From positions 2,542,001-2,606,000 of the forward strand of contig CP094668.1 of the NCBI GenBank assembly GCA_022836915.1: DNA of 64,000 bases. The letters run 5' to 3'. Positions within the stretch are counted from its first letter, which is position 1. Each line of letters begins with the position of its first letter. This document shows, piece by piece, positions 48,579 through 60,095 of this stretch. The notes beneath the pieces are model-generated. The model saw nothing but the letters and a program-made list of their open reading frames with translations, had not been told where the DNA came from and did not search any database. The translations under genes and the position numbers were made by a program. The DNA comes from Paenibacillus sp. OVF10 (GTDB lineage Bacteria; Bacillota; Bacilli; Paenibacillales; Paenibacillaceae).

Positions 48579-48584
48579 GTTCCT

Positions 48585-48947
48585 AACATTTAACGAGAAT
48601 ATTTCATCGGCTATGAAGAGGACGAAGTTTTAAGGGCTCTTTTGCTCAGAGAGTGGCTGGAATTGCTGAAACCACCACCATTATCCCTTATATACGAGCT
48701 CACCTCGGAGCTGTTTTCCTGAAAAGCACTGGATGTCACTCCTTTCGCGTATTAGGGAAAATCGTATGTCTGCGTTACAGACAACAGGTATGGGAAACGA
48801 CTATGTTCGTTTGAGCTATTCGTTTTGTTGTACCTGGTAAGGTCCGTTATTGCGAAATTTCGGGCAAAGTTGGGTGGTACCACGGAAGCGATAACCTTTC
48901 GTCCCTCGCAAGCATGAACTTGTTTGCAGGGATGGAAGGTTTTTTTG
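48585..48947 (+). ncRNA. T-box leader (leucine-type) of ilvB operon
   Basis: The T-box sequence TGGGTGGTACCACGG lies at 48871-48885. A terminator follows: AACCTTTCGTCCCT pairs with AGGGATGGAAGGTT (48893-48942) and a T7 run. Stem I starts with GAAGAGG and returns at GAGCTCACCTCGG; the CCTC there pairs with GAGG, which places CTC (Leu) just 5' as the specifier triplet. Uncharged tRNA-Leu would stabilise the antiterminator and switch on ilvB-ilvN-ilvC-leuA. The specifier reading is good but not proven by folding. Confidence 0.9.
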
Positions 48948-48994
48948 TAACTTTAAATGTCAGAATGGTGTAAATTTCGAGAGGAGGATGACTG

Positions 48995-50745
48995 ATGGGA
49001 GCTCAAATTCCAGAAGTACGGTCAACAGATGAATTACGTGAAAAATGGATGAAGCCGGAGGTCATTAGCGGATCCGAAATTCTGCTGAGAAGTTTGTTAC
49101 TTGAAGGTGTCGAGTGCGTATTTGGTTACCCGGGCGGCGCAGTGTTGTACATTTACGATGCGATGTATGGTTTCGAGGATTTCAAACACGTTCTCACTCG
49201 TCACGAACAAGGTGCAATACATGCAGCTGACGGATATGCACGTGCAAGCGGCAAAGTTGGTGTCTGCATCGCTACTTCCGGACCAGGAGCAACAAATCTG
49301 GTTACGGGTATTGCAACAGCGTATATGGATTCAGTACCACTCGTAGTCATTACGGGGAATGTTATTTCAAGCCTGATCGGTTCAGATGCTTTCCAGGAAG
49401 CGGATATTACCGGGATTACAATGCCAATCACTAAACATAGTTACCTGGTGAAAGATGTAAAAGATCTGTCCAGCGTAATTCATGAGGCATTCCATATTGC
49501 CAATACCGGTCGTAAAGGTCCTGTACTGATCGACATCCCGAAAGATGTATCAGCGAACAAAACATTGTTTGAACCGACAACTGAACCTGTTATATTGAGA
49601 GGGTACAATCCACGGACAGTACCAAACAAACTGCAGGTTGACCGTTTGGCCCAAGCCATTCAGGAAGCAGAACGTCCAATGATTCTGGCTGGTGGCGGTG
49701 TGGTATACTCGGGAGGACATGAAGAACTGTTCGAGTTTGTTGAGAAGACAGGCATTCCAATTACGACTACTCTCCTTGGTCTAGGCGCTTTCCCAAGCGG
49801 TCATGAATTATGGACGGGTATGCCAGGTATGCACGGAACGTACACTTCCAATCAGGCTATTCAAAAAGCAGACCTGCTGATTAATATCGGCGCTCGATTC
49901 GATGATCGGGTAACAGGCAAGCTGGATGGATTCGCTCCACATGCCAAGATCGTTCATATCGATATTGATCCGGCTGAGATTGGTAAAAACATTGCAACCG
50001 ATATTCCAATCGTTGGTGATGTGAAGACGGTACTGGAAATAGCCAACAAAGAAGTTGGACGTGCAGAGCGTGCAGATGCATGGAGAGACCAGATCAAACA
50101 GTGGAAACAAGAGAAACCTTACAGCTATACGGATTCAGACGAAGTGCTGAAACCCCAGTGGGTTGTTGAAATGCTGAATGATACAACCAAAGGTGAAGCA
50201 ATTGTAACTACGGATGTGGGACAACATCAGATGTGGGCAGCACAATATTATAAATTTAATCAACCGCGTTCATGGGTAACTTCGGGTGGTCTTGGAACGA
50301 TGGGCTTTGGATTCCCTTCTGCCATAGGTGCTCAGATGGCCAATCCGGACAGACTCGTTATCTCCATTAACGGTGACGGCGGAATGCAGATGTGTTCCCA
50401 AGAACTTGCGATCTGTGCCATTAACAATATACCGGTAAAAATTGTGATCATTAACAATCAGGTACTCGGAATGGTTCGCCAATGGCAAGAGATCATCTAT
50501 GAGAACCGTTACAGCCATATTGATCTGGCAGGAAGTCCGGATTTTGTAAAACTGGCTGAAGCTTATGGCGTAAAAGGTTTGCGTGCAACCAATAAGGAAG
50601 AAGCCCAGCGTGCTTGGCAGGAAGCCTTGGATACACCAGGACCGGTCGTTGTTGAATTCGTAGTACGCAAGGAAGAAAATGTATATCCAATGGTTCCGCA
50701 AGGAGCGACAATTGATCAAATGCTGATGGGGATGCTGACGAATGA
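48995..50745 (+). CDS. ilvB: Acetolactate synthase large subunit (frame break near the end)
   Basis: ATG at 48995 after GGAGGATG. Motifs: GYPGGAVLYIYDAM, HEQGAIHAADGYARASG (ThDP-activating Glu), SGPGATNLVTGIATAY, and the ThDP/Mg site NGDGGMQMCSQEL with NNQVLGMVRQWQ. In the G run at 50728-50731 one base is probably missing: as given the frame runs into the next gene to 50830, but with one more G the protein ends MLMGDADE at a TGA (50743-50745) that overlaps the ilvN ATG. The restored length, about 583 residues, is the family norm. Catalyses the first step of valine/leucine/isoleucine synthesis. Confidence 0.94.
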
Positions 50746-51224
50746 TAAGACATACGATTTCAATATTGGTAAACGATCAGCCAGGCGTCCTTCAGCGGGT
50801 ATCAGGGTTGTTCGGTCGACGCGGATTTAACATTGAGAGTATTACAGTAGGTCAATCGGAAGAACCTGGACTCTCCCGGATGGTTATTGTCACCATTGGT
50901 GACGATAAAACGCTGGAGCAGATTGAGAAACAATTGTACAAAATCATCGATGTCATTAAAGTGGTTGATTTCAGCCTGAAACCGATGGTCGCCCGTGAAC
51001 TCGCCCTGATTAAAGTGAAAGCAGAGCCTTCCGAGCGTCCCGAGATTCTGGGTGTGGTAGAAACATTCCGCGCATCCGTTGTAGATGTAGGTCCAGGCAG
51101 CCTGATTGTGCAGGTAGTCGGAGATACGGACAAAATTGATGCTATGATTGAATTGCTCAAGCCATATGGCATTCGCGAATTGTCCCGTACAGGCATAACT
51201 GCATTGGTACGCGGCAACGTATAA
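50742..51224 (+). CDS. ilvN: Acetolactate synthase small (regulatory) subunit
   Basis: Intact 160 residues with MIRHTISILVNDQPGVLQRVSGLFGRRGFNIESITVG, the ACT-domain opening of IlvN/IlvH, and the second half (ELALIKVKAEPSERPEI... VVETFRASVVDVG). Binds valine and confers feedback inhibition on IlvB. The ATG overlaps the restored ilvB stop (ATGA). Confidence 0.95.
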   Translation: MIRHTISILVNDQPGVLQRVSGLFGRRGFNIESITVGQSEEPGLSRMVIVTIGDDKTLEQIEKQLYKIIDVIKVVDFSLKPMVARELALIKVKAEPSERPEILGVVETFRASVVDVGPGSLIVQVVGDTDKIDAMIELLKPYGIRELSRTGITALVRGNV

Positions 51225-51355
51225 AGCTATAATGAATGAAGTAGGGACGACGGTTAGCTAACATATACAGTTGATCTTATGTGAGTGTCAGTCCCTTAAC
51301 AGTTGTAATTTAACATTTTAGTGATGTAACGCTTGAAAATATAGCTACATTCCCG

Positions 51356-52478
<1,123 letters not shown>

Positions 52479-52617
52479 GCATTAACTTCTATAACATGCA
52501 CTTTAAGGTATTCAAGTAAACTTAGAGCTTTAACTGGGAATAGCGGCCGTGCTTATGCGTGAGCCGCTATTGCTGGTTCAGAGAAACATATAATAACAAG
52601 TACAGGAGGTGCGAAGC

Positions 52618-54158
52618 GTGCGTAAAATCTATGTATTTGACACAACGCTGCGTGATGGAGAGCAATCCCCGGGAGTCAATCTGAACACTCGTGAAAAGGT
52701 GGAAATTGCCCATCAGCTCGAGCGGCTTGGCATTGACCGGATGGAAGCGGGTTTCCCGGCGGCATCTCCAGGTGACCTGGCAGCTGTCAATGCAGTAGCA
52801 AATGCAGTCAAAAATGTGACTGTAATTGGCTTGTCCCGTTCCAGAGAGCAAGACATTGATGCGGTTAAAGAAGCACTTAAAGGTGCTCAGGACCCGTGTA
52901 TTCACGTTTTCCTGGCAACTTCACCTATTCACCGCCAACATAAATTGCGCATGGACAAAGCGCAGGTACTGGATACAGCTCGTTCCGCGATTCGTTATGC
53001 AAAGAAAACATTCTCGAAGATTGAATTCTCACTTGAGGATGCAGGTCGTACCGAGTATGATTTCCTCGTGGAAATGGTGAATATGGCTGTTGAAGAAGGT
53101 GCAGCGGTCGTGAATATTCCGGATACGGTTGGTTACCTGAGCCCATATGAATACGGAAACATTTTCAAACATCTCAAGGAGAATGTACACGGTATTGAAA
53201 AGGTACAGCTGAGTGCCCACTGTCATAATGACTTGGGTATGGCGACGGCCAATACACTTGCTGCTATTCTCAACGGAGCCGATCAGATCGAAGGTACGAT
53301 CAATGGCATTGGTGAACGTGCCGGAAACACGGCGATCGAGGAAATTGCTATGGCACTGGAGACACGTCAGGAATTTTTCCAGGCGAAAACATCGCTGCAG
53401 TTGTCTGAGATTGCACGGACCAGTCGTTTGGTTAGCCGTTTGACAGGTATGGTTGTGCCTGGAAACAAAGCCATTGTTGGCGCAAATGCCTTCGCACATG
53501 AATCCGGCATTCACCAGGACGGCATGCTGAAGGAAAAAACAACGTACGAAATTATGACTCCAGAGTCCATCGGTCTGAAAGAAAGCAAGCTTGTACTGGG
53601 TAAACATTCTGGTCGTCATGCCTTCCGTGAGCGGTTGATTGATCTGGGATATGAGCTGGAAGAAGAAGCATTGAATCGGGCTTTCGCCCAGTTCAAAGAT
53701 CTGGCTGATAAGAAAAAGAAGTTACTGATGAAGATCTGCTTGCCGTAATTGAAGAGAAATTGCAGGATGCACCTGAGGTGTATAAACTGGAATCCATCTT
53801 CGTAACGTACGGAGATGAATCGGTACCAACGGCCAAAGTCCGCATTGCAACGCTTGAAGGGGATACGATTGAGAAGCAAGCAGAGGGTAACGGATCGGTA
53901 GATGCAATCTACAATGCGATTGACCAAGTGAGTGGGGAAGATGTAACGTTGTCTGACTACTCCATCAAATCGGTAACGCATGGCAAGGATGCATTGGGTG
54001 AAGTACATGTTGTGCTGACTCAAAATCAGGTTTCGGTACAAGGACGTGGCGTAAGCACAGATATATTGGGTGCAAGTGCACGTGCCTATGTAGACGGTCT
54101 GAATCAATTGATTGAGAAGCGTAAAACATACACGAACCGTGTAAACGTTAATCTGTAG
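52618..54158 (+). CDS. leuA: 2-isopropylmalate synthase (one frame break)
   Basis: GTG at 52618 follows GGAGGTGCGAA; reads [21 protein letters not shown], the DRE-TIM metal site. Later [19 protein letters not shown] with the two His ligands, and the regulatory LeuA dimer domain at the C-terminus ([22 protein letters not shown]). One base is missing around 53711-53720 (A-rich); restored as [20 protein letters not shown] the protein is about 513 residues. First committed step of leucine synthesis. A strong terminator follows. Confidence 0.94.
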
Positions 54159-54297
54159 GCTCCGATGCAAGAAGCACGCACCCTTCATTGAACTGAACTT
54201 TAGCTGAGGCATATGTATGCTGTTAGAATGATCTATCTTTAATTTAATGGATATAGAAGATCGTTCGGCTTGCTTTGTTACGTTTAGTGAGGTACGT

Positions 54298-54336
54298 AAA
54301 GAGTCTGACTCTCCTGTGGAGGGTCAGACTCTTTTG
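54298..54336 (+). terminator. Terminator of the ilv-leuA operon
   Basis: AAAGAGTCTGACTCTC pairs with GAGGGTCAGACTCTTT (one mismatch), followed by TTTT. Confidence 0.88.
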
Positions 54337-54539
54337 CTTGTATTTAAGCATTTTGCATAAATCCTCTAAGCGTCTTCCAATCAGCAAGATATAGATCGAA
54401 ATGATTCTGTTCGTCTATATCTTGTACCCGTGAGCGGTATAATTCGAATTATGCAAAATGCTGATTTATATAATTATGGCAGTGAAACACAGAACCTTTT
54501 CTTCGCTTACCTATTGCATTGGCTTACGCTATCAAGCTA

Positions 54540-55519
54540 TTACCACGCGTATGCATTAGGGGCATGTCCACCTGGACCCGGGAAAATCTCATCCAGACGT
54601 TTGAGCACCGCTTCATCCAAAGTCACGTCCAGACATTTGAGTGCGGTCTCAAACTGCTCCAGCGTACGCGGTCCGATAATCGGGGCGGTCACTGCCGGAT
54701 TGGCTGCAACCCATGCCAAAGCCACCGTATCCTGTGGTTCACCGAGATCACGACACAGTGCGGCAAAGTCTTCAAGCTGAGTTTGCTGCTGCTCGATCCG
54801 TCCAGCGATGCCCCCGCTGCGTGTTCCTTCCAGCTTCTGCAGAGCGTTACGTCCCAATAAACCACCATCCAGTGGACTCCATGGAATAACGCCGAGGCCC
54901 AGCTCTTTGGCAGCGGGCAGTACTTCCAACTCAGGCAAACGACAGTTGAGGCTATATTTATGTTGTTCGGAAACCAGGCCGAGGAAATGACGATTCTTGG
55001 CTTCGCTTTGAGCGATTGCAATCTGCCATGCAGCAAAGTTACTCGATCCTACATAACCGATTTTACCCTGATGAACGGCATTTTCAAATGCGCCCCACAG
55101 CTCATTCCACGATATGGCAGGGTCTACATGATGCATCTGGTATAGTTCGATATGATCGGTCTGTAAGCGGCGGAGGGAACCCTCGAGATGCCGTCTGATT
55201 TTGTAGGCGGAGAGGCCAGCTTCGTTGTTGGGACCATCTGTATCATCATGCATGGAGCCATAGACTTTGGTGGCCAGAACCACTTTCTCACGTCTGCCAC
55301 CACCCTGGTTGAACCAGCGTCCGATAATTTCTTCGGTAAGACCGGAATTCTCACCCCAGCCGTAGATGTTAGCGGTATCAAAAAGTTCACGCCTGCATCA
55401 AGTGCTGCGTCCATAATGCGGAAAGCTTCTTTTTCATCTGTAGCAGGCCCGAAATTCATGGTACCGAGACAGATTCGGCTGACCTTGAGTCCTGATTTAC
55501 CCAAATACGAATATTGCAT
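54540..55519 (-). CDS. Aldo/keto reductase (one frame break)
   Basis: ATG at 55519 reads MQYSYLGKSGLKVSRICLGTMNFG, a common opening. One base is missing in the A run 55380-55384; restored, GVNFFDTANIYGWGENSG contains the catalytic Asp and Tyr. The remaining parts are ATKVYGS (Lys), LYQMHHVD (His) and the C-terminal NADPH-binding segment GPRTLEQFETALKCL. About 326 residues. It is on the opposite strand between leuA and leuB, which it is unlikely to serve; physiological substrate unknown. Confidence 0.88.
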
Positions 55520-55752
55520 GTTGCTTATCCCTCCTGCGTACCTAATTTGAATTCAGCTATATTTTAACCCAGCCGGGAGGTCAGAACAACTTGGAAAGGC
55601 CAATCTCTATTAGCTTATAGGTAAAATCTATTAAAGTCATAGATTGTATATCTTGGTCAAATGACCTTGGAATATGATACAAAAGAGAGAGTTAATATGA
55701 GACGTTACTTTATGAATAATTAATGAATGAAATATAAGGAGTGGACAACCCA

Positions 55753-56838
55753 ATGGCAGATGTGAAAAAAATTGCAGTTATTGCTGGTGACGGAATCGGC
55801 CCTGAAGTCGTAGCTGAGGCTGAGAAAGTTCTTAAACGTACGGAGGAAGTATTCGGTTATCGTTTTGAGACAGAGCATGCGTTGTTTGGCGGAATCGCAA
55901 TTGATGAGAAGGGTACACCTCTTCCTGAAGAAACATTGACTGTATGTAAAAGTGCAGACGCTGTCCTGCTTGGAGCAGTTGGCGGTCCAAAATGGGATAA
56001 CAACAGCAAGGAGCTTCGTCCGGAAACAGGCCTGCTGGGTATTCGCAAAGCACTTGGATTGTTCTCCAACCTGCGTCCAGCTGTCGTATTTGATTGCCTG
56101 AAGGATGCTTCAACTCTGAAGCCTGAAGTCCTGGAAGGTACAGATCTGATGGTGGTACGTGAGTTGACAGGTGGTATTTACTTTGGTGAGAAGTTCAGAC
56201 GTGAAAGTGCACAGGGCGAAGAGGCAGTAGATACATGTGCGTATAATGTAACAGAAGTGGAGCGGATCGTTCGTCAGGCATTCGAAATTGCGCAAGGACG
56301 TCGCAAAAAGCTGGCTTCTGTAGACAAAGCCAACGTATTGGAAACTTCCCGTCTCTGGCGTGAAGTCGTGAACCGGGTAGCACCAGATTATCCGGATGTT
56401 GAACTGGAGCATGTACTGGTAGACAACTGCGCGATGCAATTGCTGCGTCGTCCGTCCAGCTTCGATGTCATCGTAACGGAAAACATGTTCGGAGATATCT
56501 TGAGTGATGAAGCAGCGATGCTGACTGGCTCCATCGGTATGCTCGCATCTGCATCACTGGGAGAAGGCAGCTTCGGACTCTATGAGCCGGTGCACGGTTC
56601 TGCACCAGATATCGCAGGTCAAGGCCTCGCTAATCCGATTGCAACCATTCTTTCTTTGGCATTGATGTTCCGTACAACCTTTGGTTATGCAGAAGGTGCG
56701 GATGCTATTGAAGCAGCTGTGTCGGATGTATTGAACGCAGGACACCGCACAAGTGATATTGCTGTAGACAAGAGCACAGCGATCAGCACGACCGAGATGG
56801 GCGATTTGATCGTAGCGGCTATACAGAAACAGGCGTAA
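55753..56838 (+). CDS. leuB: 3-isopropylmalate dehydrogenase
   Basis: ATG at 55753 ([20 protein letters not shown]), with AAGGAG 11 bases upstream; an in-frame GTG at 55741 overlaps that site. Intact, 361 residues. Motifs: [30 protein letters not shown] and [14 protein letters not shown] (Mg/NAD). Third enzyme of leucine synthesis. leuC/leuD, needed for the second step, are not between leuA and leuB. Confidence 0.96.
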   Translation: MADVKKIAVIAGDGIGPEVVAEAEKVLKRTEEVFGYRFETEHALFGGIAIDEKGTPLPEETLTVCKSADAVLLGAVGGPKWDNNSKELRPETGLLGIRKALGLFSNLRPAVVFDCLKDASTLKPEVLEGTDLMVVRELTGGIYFGEKFRRESAQGEEAVDTCAYNVTEVERIVRQAFEIAQGRRKKLASVDKANVLETSRLWREVVNRVAPDYPDVELEHVLVDNCAMQLLRRPSSFDVIVTENMFGDILSDEAAMLTGSIGMLASASLGEGSFGLYEPVHGSAPDIAGQGLANPIATILSLALMFRTTFGYAEGADAIEAAVSDVLNAGHRTSDIAVDKSTAISTTEMGDLIVAAIQKQA

Positions 56839-56858
56839 TTATATTACCAACAACATGG

Positions 56859-56904
56859 CAGCCCTTTGTTTCCAGTTATGGAATGTACAGAGGGCTGTTC
56901 CTTT
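56859..56904 (+). terminator. Terminator after leuB
   Basis: CAGCCCT pairs with AGGGCTG, followed by TTCCTTTAT; medium-strength U-tract. Confidence 0.65.
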
Positions 56905-56931
56905 ATCATTTTTGCCACGAAAAATCCTTAT

Positions 56932-56946
56932 TTATAATGATTATAA
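56932..56946 (+). promoter_or_regulatory. PerR box
   Basis: TTATAATGATTATAA fits the PerR consensus TTATAATNATTATAA exactly. A half-site TTATAAT follows at 56958. Peroxide would relieve repression of the downstream peroxiredoxin. Confidence 0.85.
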
Positions 56947-56965
56947 AAAAATAATGTTTATAATC

Positions 56966-56994
56966 TTGACTTTGGGAAGTCCGGATGATAACAT
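56966..56994 (+). promoter_or_regulatory. Peroxiredoxin promoter
   Basis: TTGACT (56966-56971) and TAACAT (56989-56994), 17-base spacer, about 20 bases downstream of the PerR box. Confidence 0.65.
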
Positions 56995-57116
56995 TTTACT
57001 TGTACTTGTTATCAAGTATCAAATCATTTTAATTACAGGAAAAGCGTACGCGTTTTTCTTGATGATGAGCAATCCGCAAGGATGCTTACATAATCCCAAA
57101 GGAGGAATTTTTAGTT

Positions 57117-57656
57117 ATGGCAGAACGTTTGGTAGGTAGACCAGCACCGGATTTCGCAATGGAAACAGTATCGGGAGACGGACAAGACTTTGGTTCCGTT
57201 AAACTGTCCGATTATCGTGGCAAATGGCTTGTATTCTTCTTTTATCCTTTGGACTTCACATTTGTGTGCCCAACTGAAATTACAGCTTTGAGCGTTGCTT
57301 CCGAGCAATTCAAAGCTTTGGATACAGAAATCCTTGGCGTGAGCGTAGACTCCGTACACAGCCACAAAGCATGGATCAACACACCAGTAGACAGCAATGG
57401 TTTGGGTCAATTGAACTTCCCGCTGGCTTCTGACATCACGAAGCAAGTGGCTAAAGATTACGGCGTTCTGATCGAAGAAGAAGGCGTAGCATTGCGCGGC
57501 TTGTTCATCATCGATCCAGAAGGCGAATTGAAATATCAAGTGGTTAACCACAACGATGTAGGCCGTAGTGTTGAAGAAACACTTCGCGTACTGCAAGCAC
57601 TGCAATCCGGCGGATTGTGTGCAATGAACTGGAAACCAGGCGACAATAACCTGTAA
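57117..57656 (+). CDS. 2-Cys peroxiredoxin (AhpC/Prx type)
   Basis: ATG at 57117 with AAAGGAGGAATTTTTAGTT upstream. The 179-residue protein has the peroxidatic Cys51 in DFTFVCPTE and the resolving Cys168 in GGLCAMNWKPG, so it is a typical 2-Cys peroxiredoxin. It reduces hydrogen peroxide and organic peroxides in the cytosol. No ahpF-like reductase is adjacent, so thioredoxin or a distant reductase must recycle it. The PerR box upstream explains its likely regulation. Confidence 0.94.
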   Translation: MAERLVGRPAPDFAMETVSGDGQDFGSVKLSDYRGKWLVFFFYPLDFTFVCPTEITALSVASEQFKALDTEILGVSVDSVHSHKAWINTPVDSNGLGQLNFPLASDITKQVAKDYGVLIEEEGVALRGLFIIDPEGELKYQVVNHNDVGRSVEETLRVLQALQSGGLCAMNWKPGDNNL

Positions 57657-58010
57657 GCCAGATTAACTTGAACGTTTTTGTTCAAGCCCTCATCCCGTTA
57701 GGGATTGAGGGCTTTTTGCACCCTTTTGCCGGAAGTTATCACGAAGTTAATCAAAAGTGTTTGAACAAGTAGCTAAGCGTGTTAATAATATATTAGAAGA
57801 AAGTCTTCTTTTTATCTGTTGAAAGAGGAATTGATGGCCTTTAAGGCGAATAGGGTATGGAAACCCGGTAAATATTCCGGTGCTCTGCATTTATAATCTG
57901 TACATGAATGTGATACACTGATGGAACTATTCCTTTTCGGAAGTGCTGGAAGTGTACGGGATGGCATTTTAACAAAAAGTCCCGGCACGTAATAAGGAGG
58001 GTGAACAAAA
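57657..58010 (+). other. 354-base intergenic region
   Basis: Holds the peroxiredoxin terminator (57684-57717) and, further on, AT-rich sequence with no clear gene. A short AGAAGAAAG/CTTCTTTT pairing occurs near 57795. Confidence 0.5.
57684..57717 (+). terminator. Terminator of the peroxiredoxin gene
   Basis: AGCCCTCA pairs with TGAGGGCT, followed by TTTT. Confidence 0.88.
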
Positions 58011-58427
58011 ATGAGTTACTGTTGTGGGGCAAGTATGGTTGGAACGAAGGGCACGCTGAAGCATTACCGCACCCAGGTTCATAATGTTCCCCTGCTGTTT
58101 TGCCCGGTGTGTCACCGGGTTGAGGTGCATTATAAAGTGGAAAATGAATATGAAATTCTGGCTGAATATGCGCATGGAGACGGTGCATCCGAGATCGACT
58201 TTCAAGATTATGTTACAGAAGATGAGGATGCGATTTTTGAAAACTGTGTAAACCGTGAGAGCGAGGATGCCATGGTTATTGTGCAGCGCCAGATTGATAT
58301 GGCTCTGGATTTGCTCAGGCTCGCGAAGGAAACCAAAGACGAGAAGTGGGAAAGCGAACTTAAACGTCGATTAGCTGTGATGAGTCAGCGCAGACTGAAA
58401 ATTCAGCATAATAAGACCGGACTATAG
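58011..58427 (+). CDS. Hypothetical protein with zinc-finger-like Cys motifs
   Basis: ATG at 58011 after AAGGAGGGTG. The 138-residue protein has CCGASMVG near the N-terminus and LFCPVCHRVEVHY, which could bind zinc, then an acidic region (about residues 60-85) and a C-terminal helix rich in Arg/Lys (ESELKRRLAVMSQRRLKIQ). Reminiscent of small YgiT-like zinc-binding regulators, but the match is weak. Monocistronic, with a terminator. Function unknown. Confidence 0.7.
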   Translation: MSYCCGASMVGTKGTLKHYRTQVHNVPLLFCPVCHRVEVHYKVENEYEILAEYAHGDGASEIDFQDYVTEDEDAIFENCVNRESEDAMVIVQRQIDMALDLLRLAKETKDEKWESELKRRLAVMSQRRLKIQHNKTGL

Positions 58428-58463
58428 ATGAACTCGGATATATCACAAATTAAAGATATTAAA

Positions 58464-58508
58464 AACGAAGCTGATTTGCCTATTGGGTGAAATGGCTTCG
58501 TTTTTTTG
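58464..58508 (+). terminator. Terminator after the zinc-finger-like gene
   Basis: AACGAAGC pairs with GCTTCGTT around a loop of about 23 bases, followed by T7. Confidence 0.8.
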
Positions 58509-58552
58509 CTGTATTCTGGAACTAGTTCGAGGTTTTTTTAAAATAATTTCCA

Positions 58553-58599
58553 TTCGACACTTTCTCCGATTGACTCTCTTCTATAAACTTGTCTATGAT
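58553..58599 (+). promoter_or_regulatory. 0A-like box and sigma-A promoter of the histidine kinase gene
   Basis: TTCGACA (58553-58559) is the reverse complement of a TGTCGAA Spo0A box. It lies 10 bases before TTGACT (58570-58575), which pairs with TATGAT (58594-58599) at an 18-base spacing. Confidence 0.5.
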
Positions 58600-58873
58600 A
58601 AAAACAGACTTGCAAAAGAGGCGGAGCAAAAAAATGTTCGTGTTTGGGAATAGGAGAAGGTCAGAATGGGACAAACGTATATGATTTTCCGGATCGACTG
58701 TTGGTTACCGGGAATAGACCAGCTTGAGTTCCGGCCATGCCATCCATATTTTCGGCTCAGCCCCCAACGAAAGGGCACCGGTAATGAAAAATAAAATCGG
58801 CCCTTCCTGTTTCTGTGATGATATGATGTCCGAATGGCAAGTTTATCATTTACGTGAAAAGGAGGAACCTGAC

Positions 58874-59980
58874 ATGATTAGTGAATTTCAGGATACAGTG
58901 CCTCAACCAACGGATGGTTTCCCGCCTGTGCATCTGGATAACAACAAGTACGAGAATGTACTGGAACATCTGGATAGCGGTATTATGTTGTTTGACAGTC
59001 ACGGTGTATTGACGTTTATTAACGTTCAGATGGCAAAGTTGTTGGAACTTCCAAGAAGTCTGTTGAGCGGCTGCACCCTGATGCAAATGCTGCATCATCC
59101 GCAGATGAGCCGATTCAAGAAAAAGAAAATTTTACGTATCTATCGGGAAACTATTTTTCACCGTAAGCGCTATCATGAGTTGATTGATGAATACGGAAGG
59201 CATTGGCTGGTTACTGTGACGTACGGTGATCAGATGGATGGCGACTTCTTGTTCAGCGTCAAAGATGTATCTGATTATAAACAAATTGAACAGACCGCTT
59301 ATCAAAATGACAAACTTGCGATGCTGGGGCGAATTTCAGCATCTATTGCTCATGAAATTCGTAATCCGTTGACTGCAATCCGTGGGTTCATCCAATTGCT
59401 CAGGCCCCATTTGCTGCAGCTCGGCAAAGACGAGTACGCTCGAATCATACTGACGGAGATTGATCGGGCGAATGACATCATCTACGAATTTTTGAATTCT
59501 TCCAAACCGTCAGCTCCACAGAAGACCGTGATGTCCGTCGACTCTTTGCTCAAAGAGGTGGTCTTGCTGACCGAAAGCGAAGGTTTGATGAAGGGATGCG
59601 AGATCATACTGGATGAAGGGGATGCCCCGCTGAATGTGTCCATTGATGTCAAACAGATTAAGCAGGTTATTTTGAATATGGTGAAAAATGCAATGGATGC
59701 CATTGAGGAAGTTGGCGAAGAACATACGGGTTTAATTCGAATATCTACCGCTACGGAAAACAAGTTTGTGCAGATCTCCATCGCGGATAACGGTCATGGA
59801 ATGGACCATAATACGCTTGTACGTTTGTTTGATCCATTCTTCACGACCAAGGAGAGCGGAACGGGGCTTGGACTTTCGGTGAGTTACCGAATCATCAAGA
59901 ACCATGGAGGCACCATCTCTGTGGATAGCAAAAAGGGCGAAGGAACGCAGTTTATGATTATGTTACCCTTGGTATTTTGA
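58874..59980 (+). CDS. PAS-domain sensor histidine kinase (sporulation-kinase-like)
   Basis: The best start is ATG 58874, behind AAAAGGAGGAAC; upstream in-frame ATGs lack ribosome sites. 368 residues, no membrane segment, so probably cytosolic. A PAS domain spans about 30-150 (LEHLDSGIMLFDSHGVLTFIN). HisKA: ASIAHEIRNPLTAIRGFIQLL, with the phosphorylated His. HATPase: N-box NMVKNAMDAIEE, G1 ADNGHGM, F-box DPFFTTKE and G2 GTGLGLSV. This resembles KinE/KinA-type phosphorelay kinases feeding Spo0A. No response regulator gene is adjacent, as expected for an orphan kinase. Confidence 0.88.
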   Translation: MISEFQDTVPQPTDGFPPVHLDNNKYENVLEHLDSGIMLFDSHGVLTFINVQMAKLLELPRSLLSGCTLMQMLHHPQMSRFKKKKILRIYRETIFHRKRYHELIDEYGRHWLVTVTYGDQMDGDFLFSVKDVSDYKQIEQTAYQNDKLAMLGRISASIAHEIRNPLTAIRGFIQLLRPHLLQLGKDEYARIILTEIDRANDIIYEFLNSSKPSAPQKTVMSVDSLLKEVVLLTESEGLMKGCEIILDEGDAPLNVSIDVKQIKQVILNMVKNAMDAIEEVGEEHTGLIRISTATENKFVQISIADNGHGMDHNTLVRLFDPFFTTKESGTGLGLSVSYRIIKNHGGTISVDSKKGEGTQFMIMLPLVF

Positions 59981-59995
59981 GAAAAGCGGGGAGTC

Positions 59996-60028
59996 AAGGA
60001 GTTGGCCATTTGCCAACTCCTTTGTTTT
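59996..60028 (+). terminator. Terminator of the kinase gene
   Basis: AAGGAGTTGGC pairs with GCCAACTCCTT around CATTT, followed by TGTTTT. Confidence 0.85.
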
Positions 60029-60095
60029 ATGTTGCCAATTAGGGTTATAGTTAGTAATGAATGCGAATACATAAGCTCCATAACGGAAGGATGAG

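Noticed and set aside
50746..50830. C-terminal extension of ilvB into ilvN
   Set aside because: The extension has no family support; a one-base repair at 50728-50731 places the stop exactly at the ilvN start.
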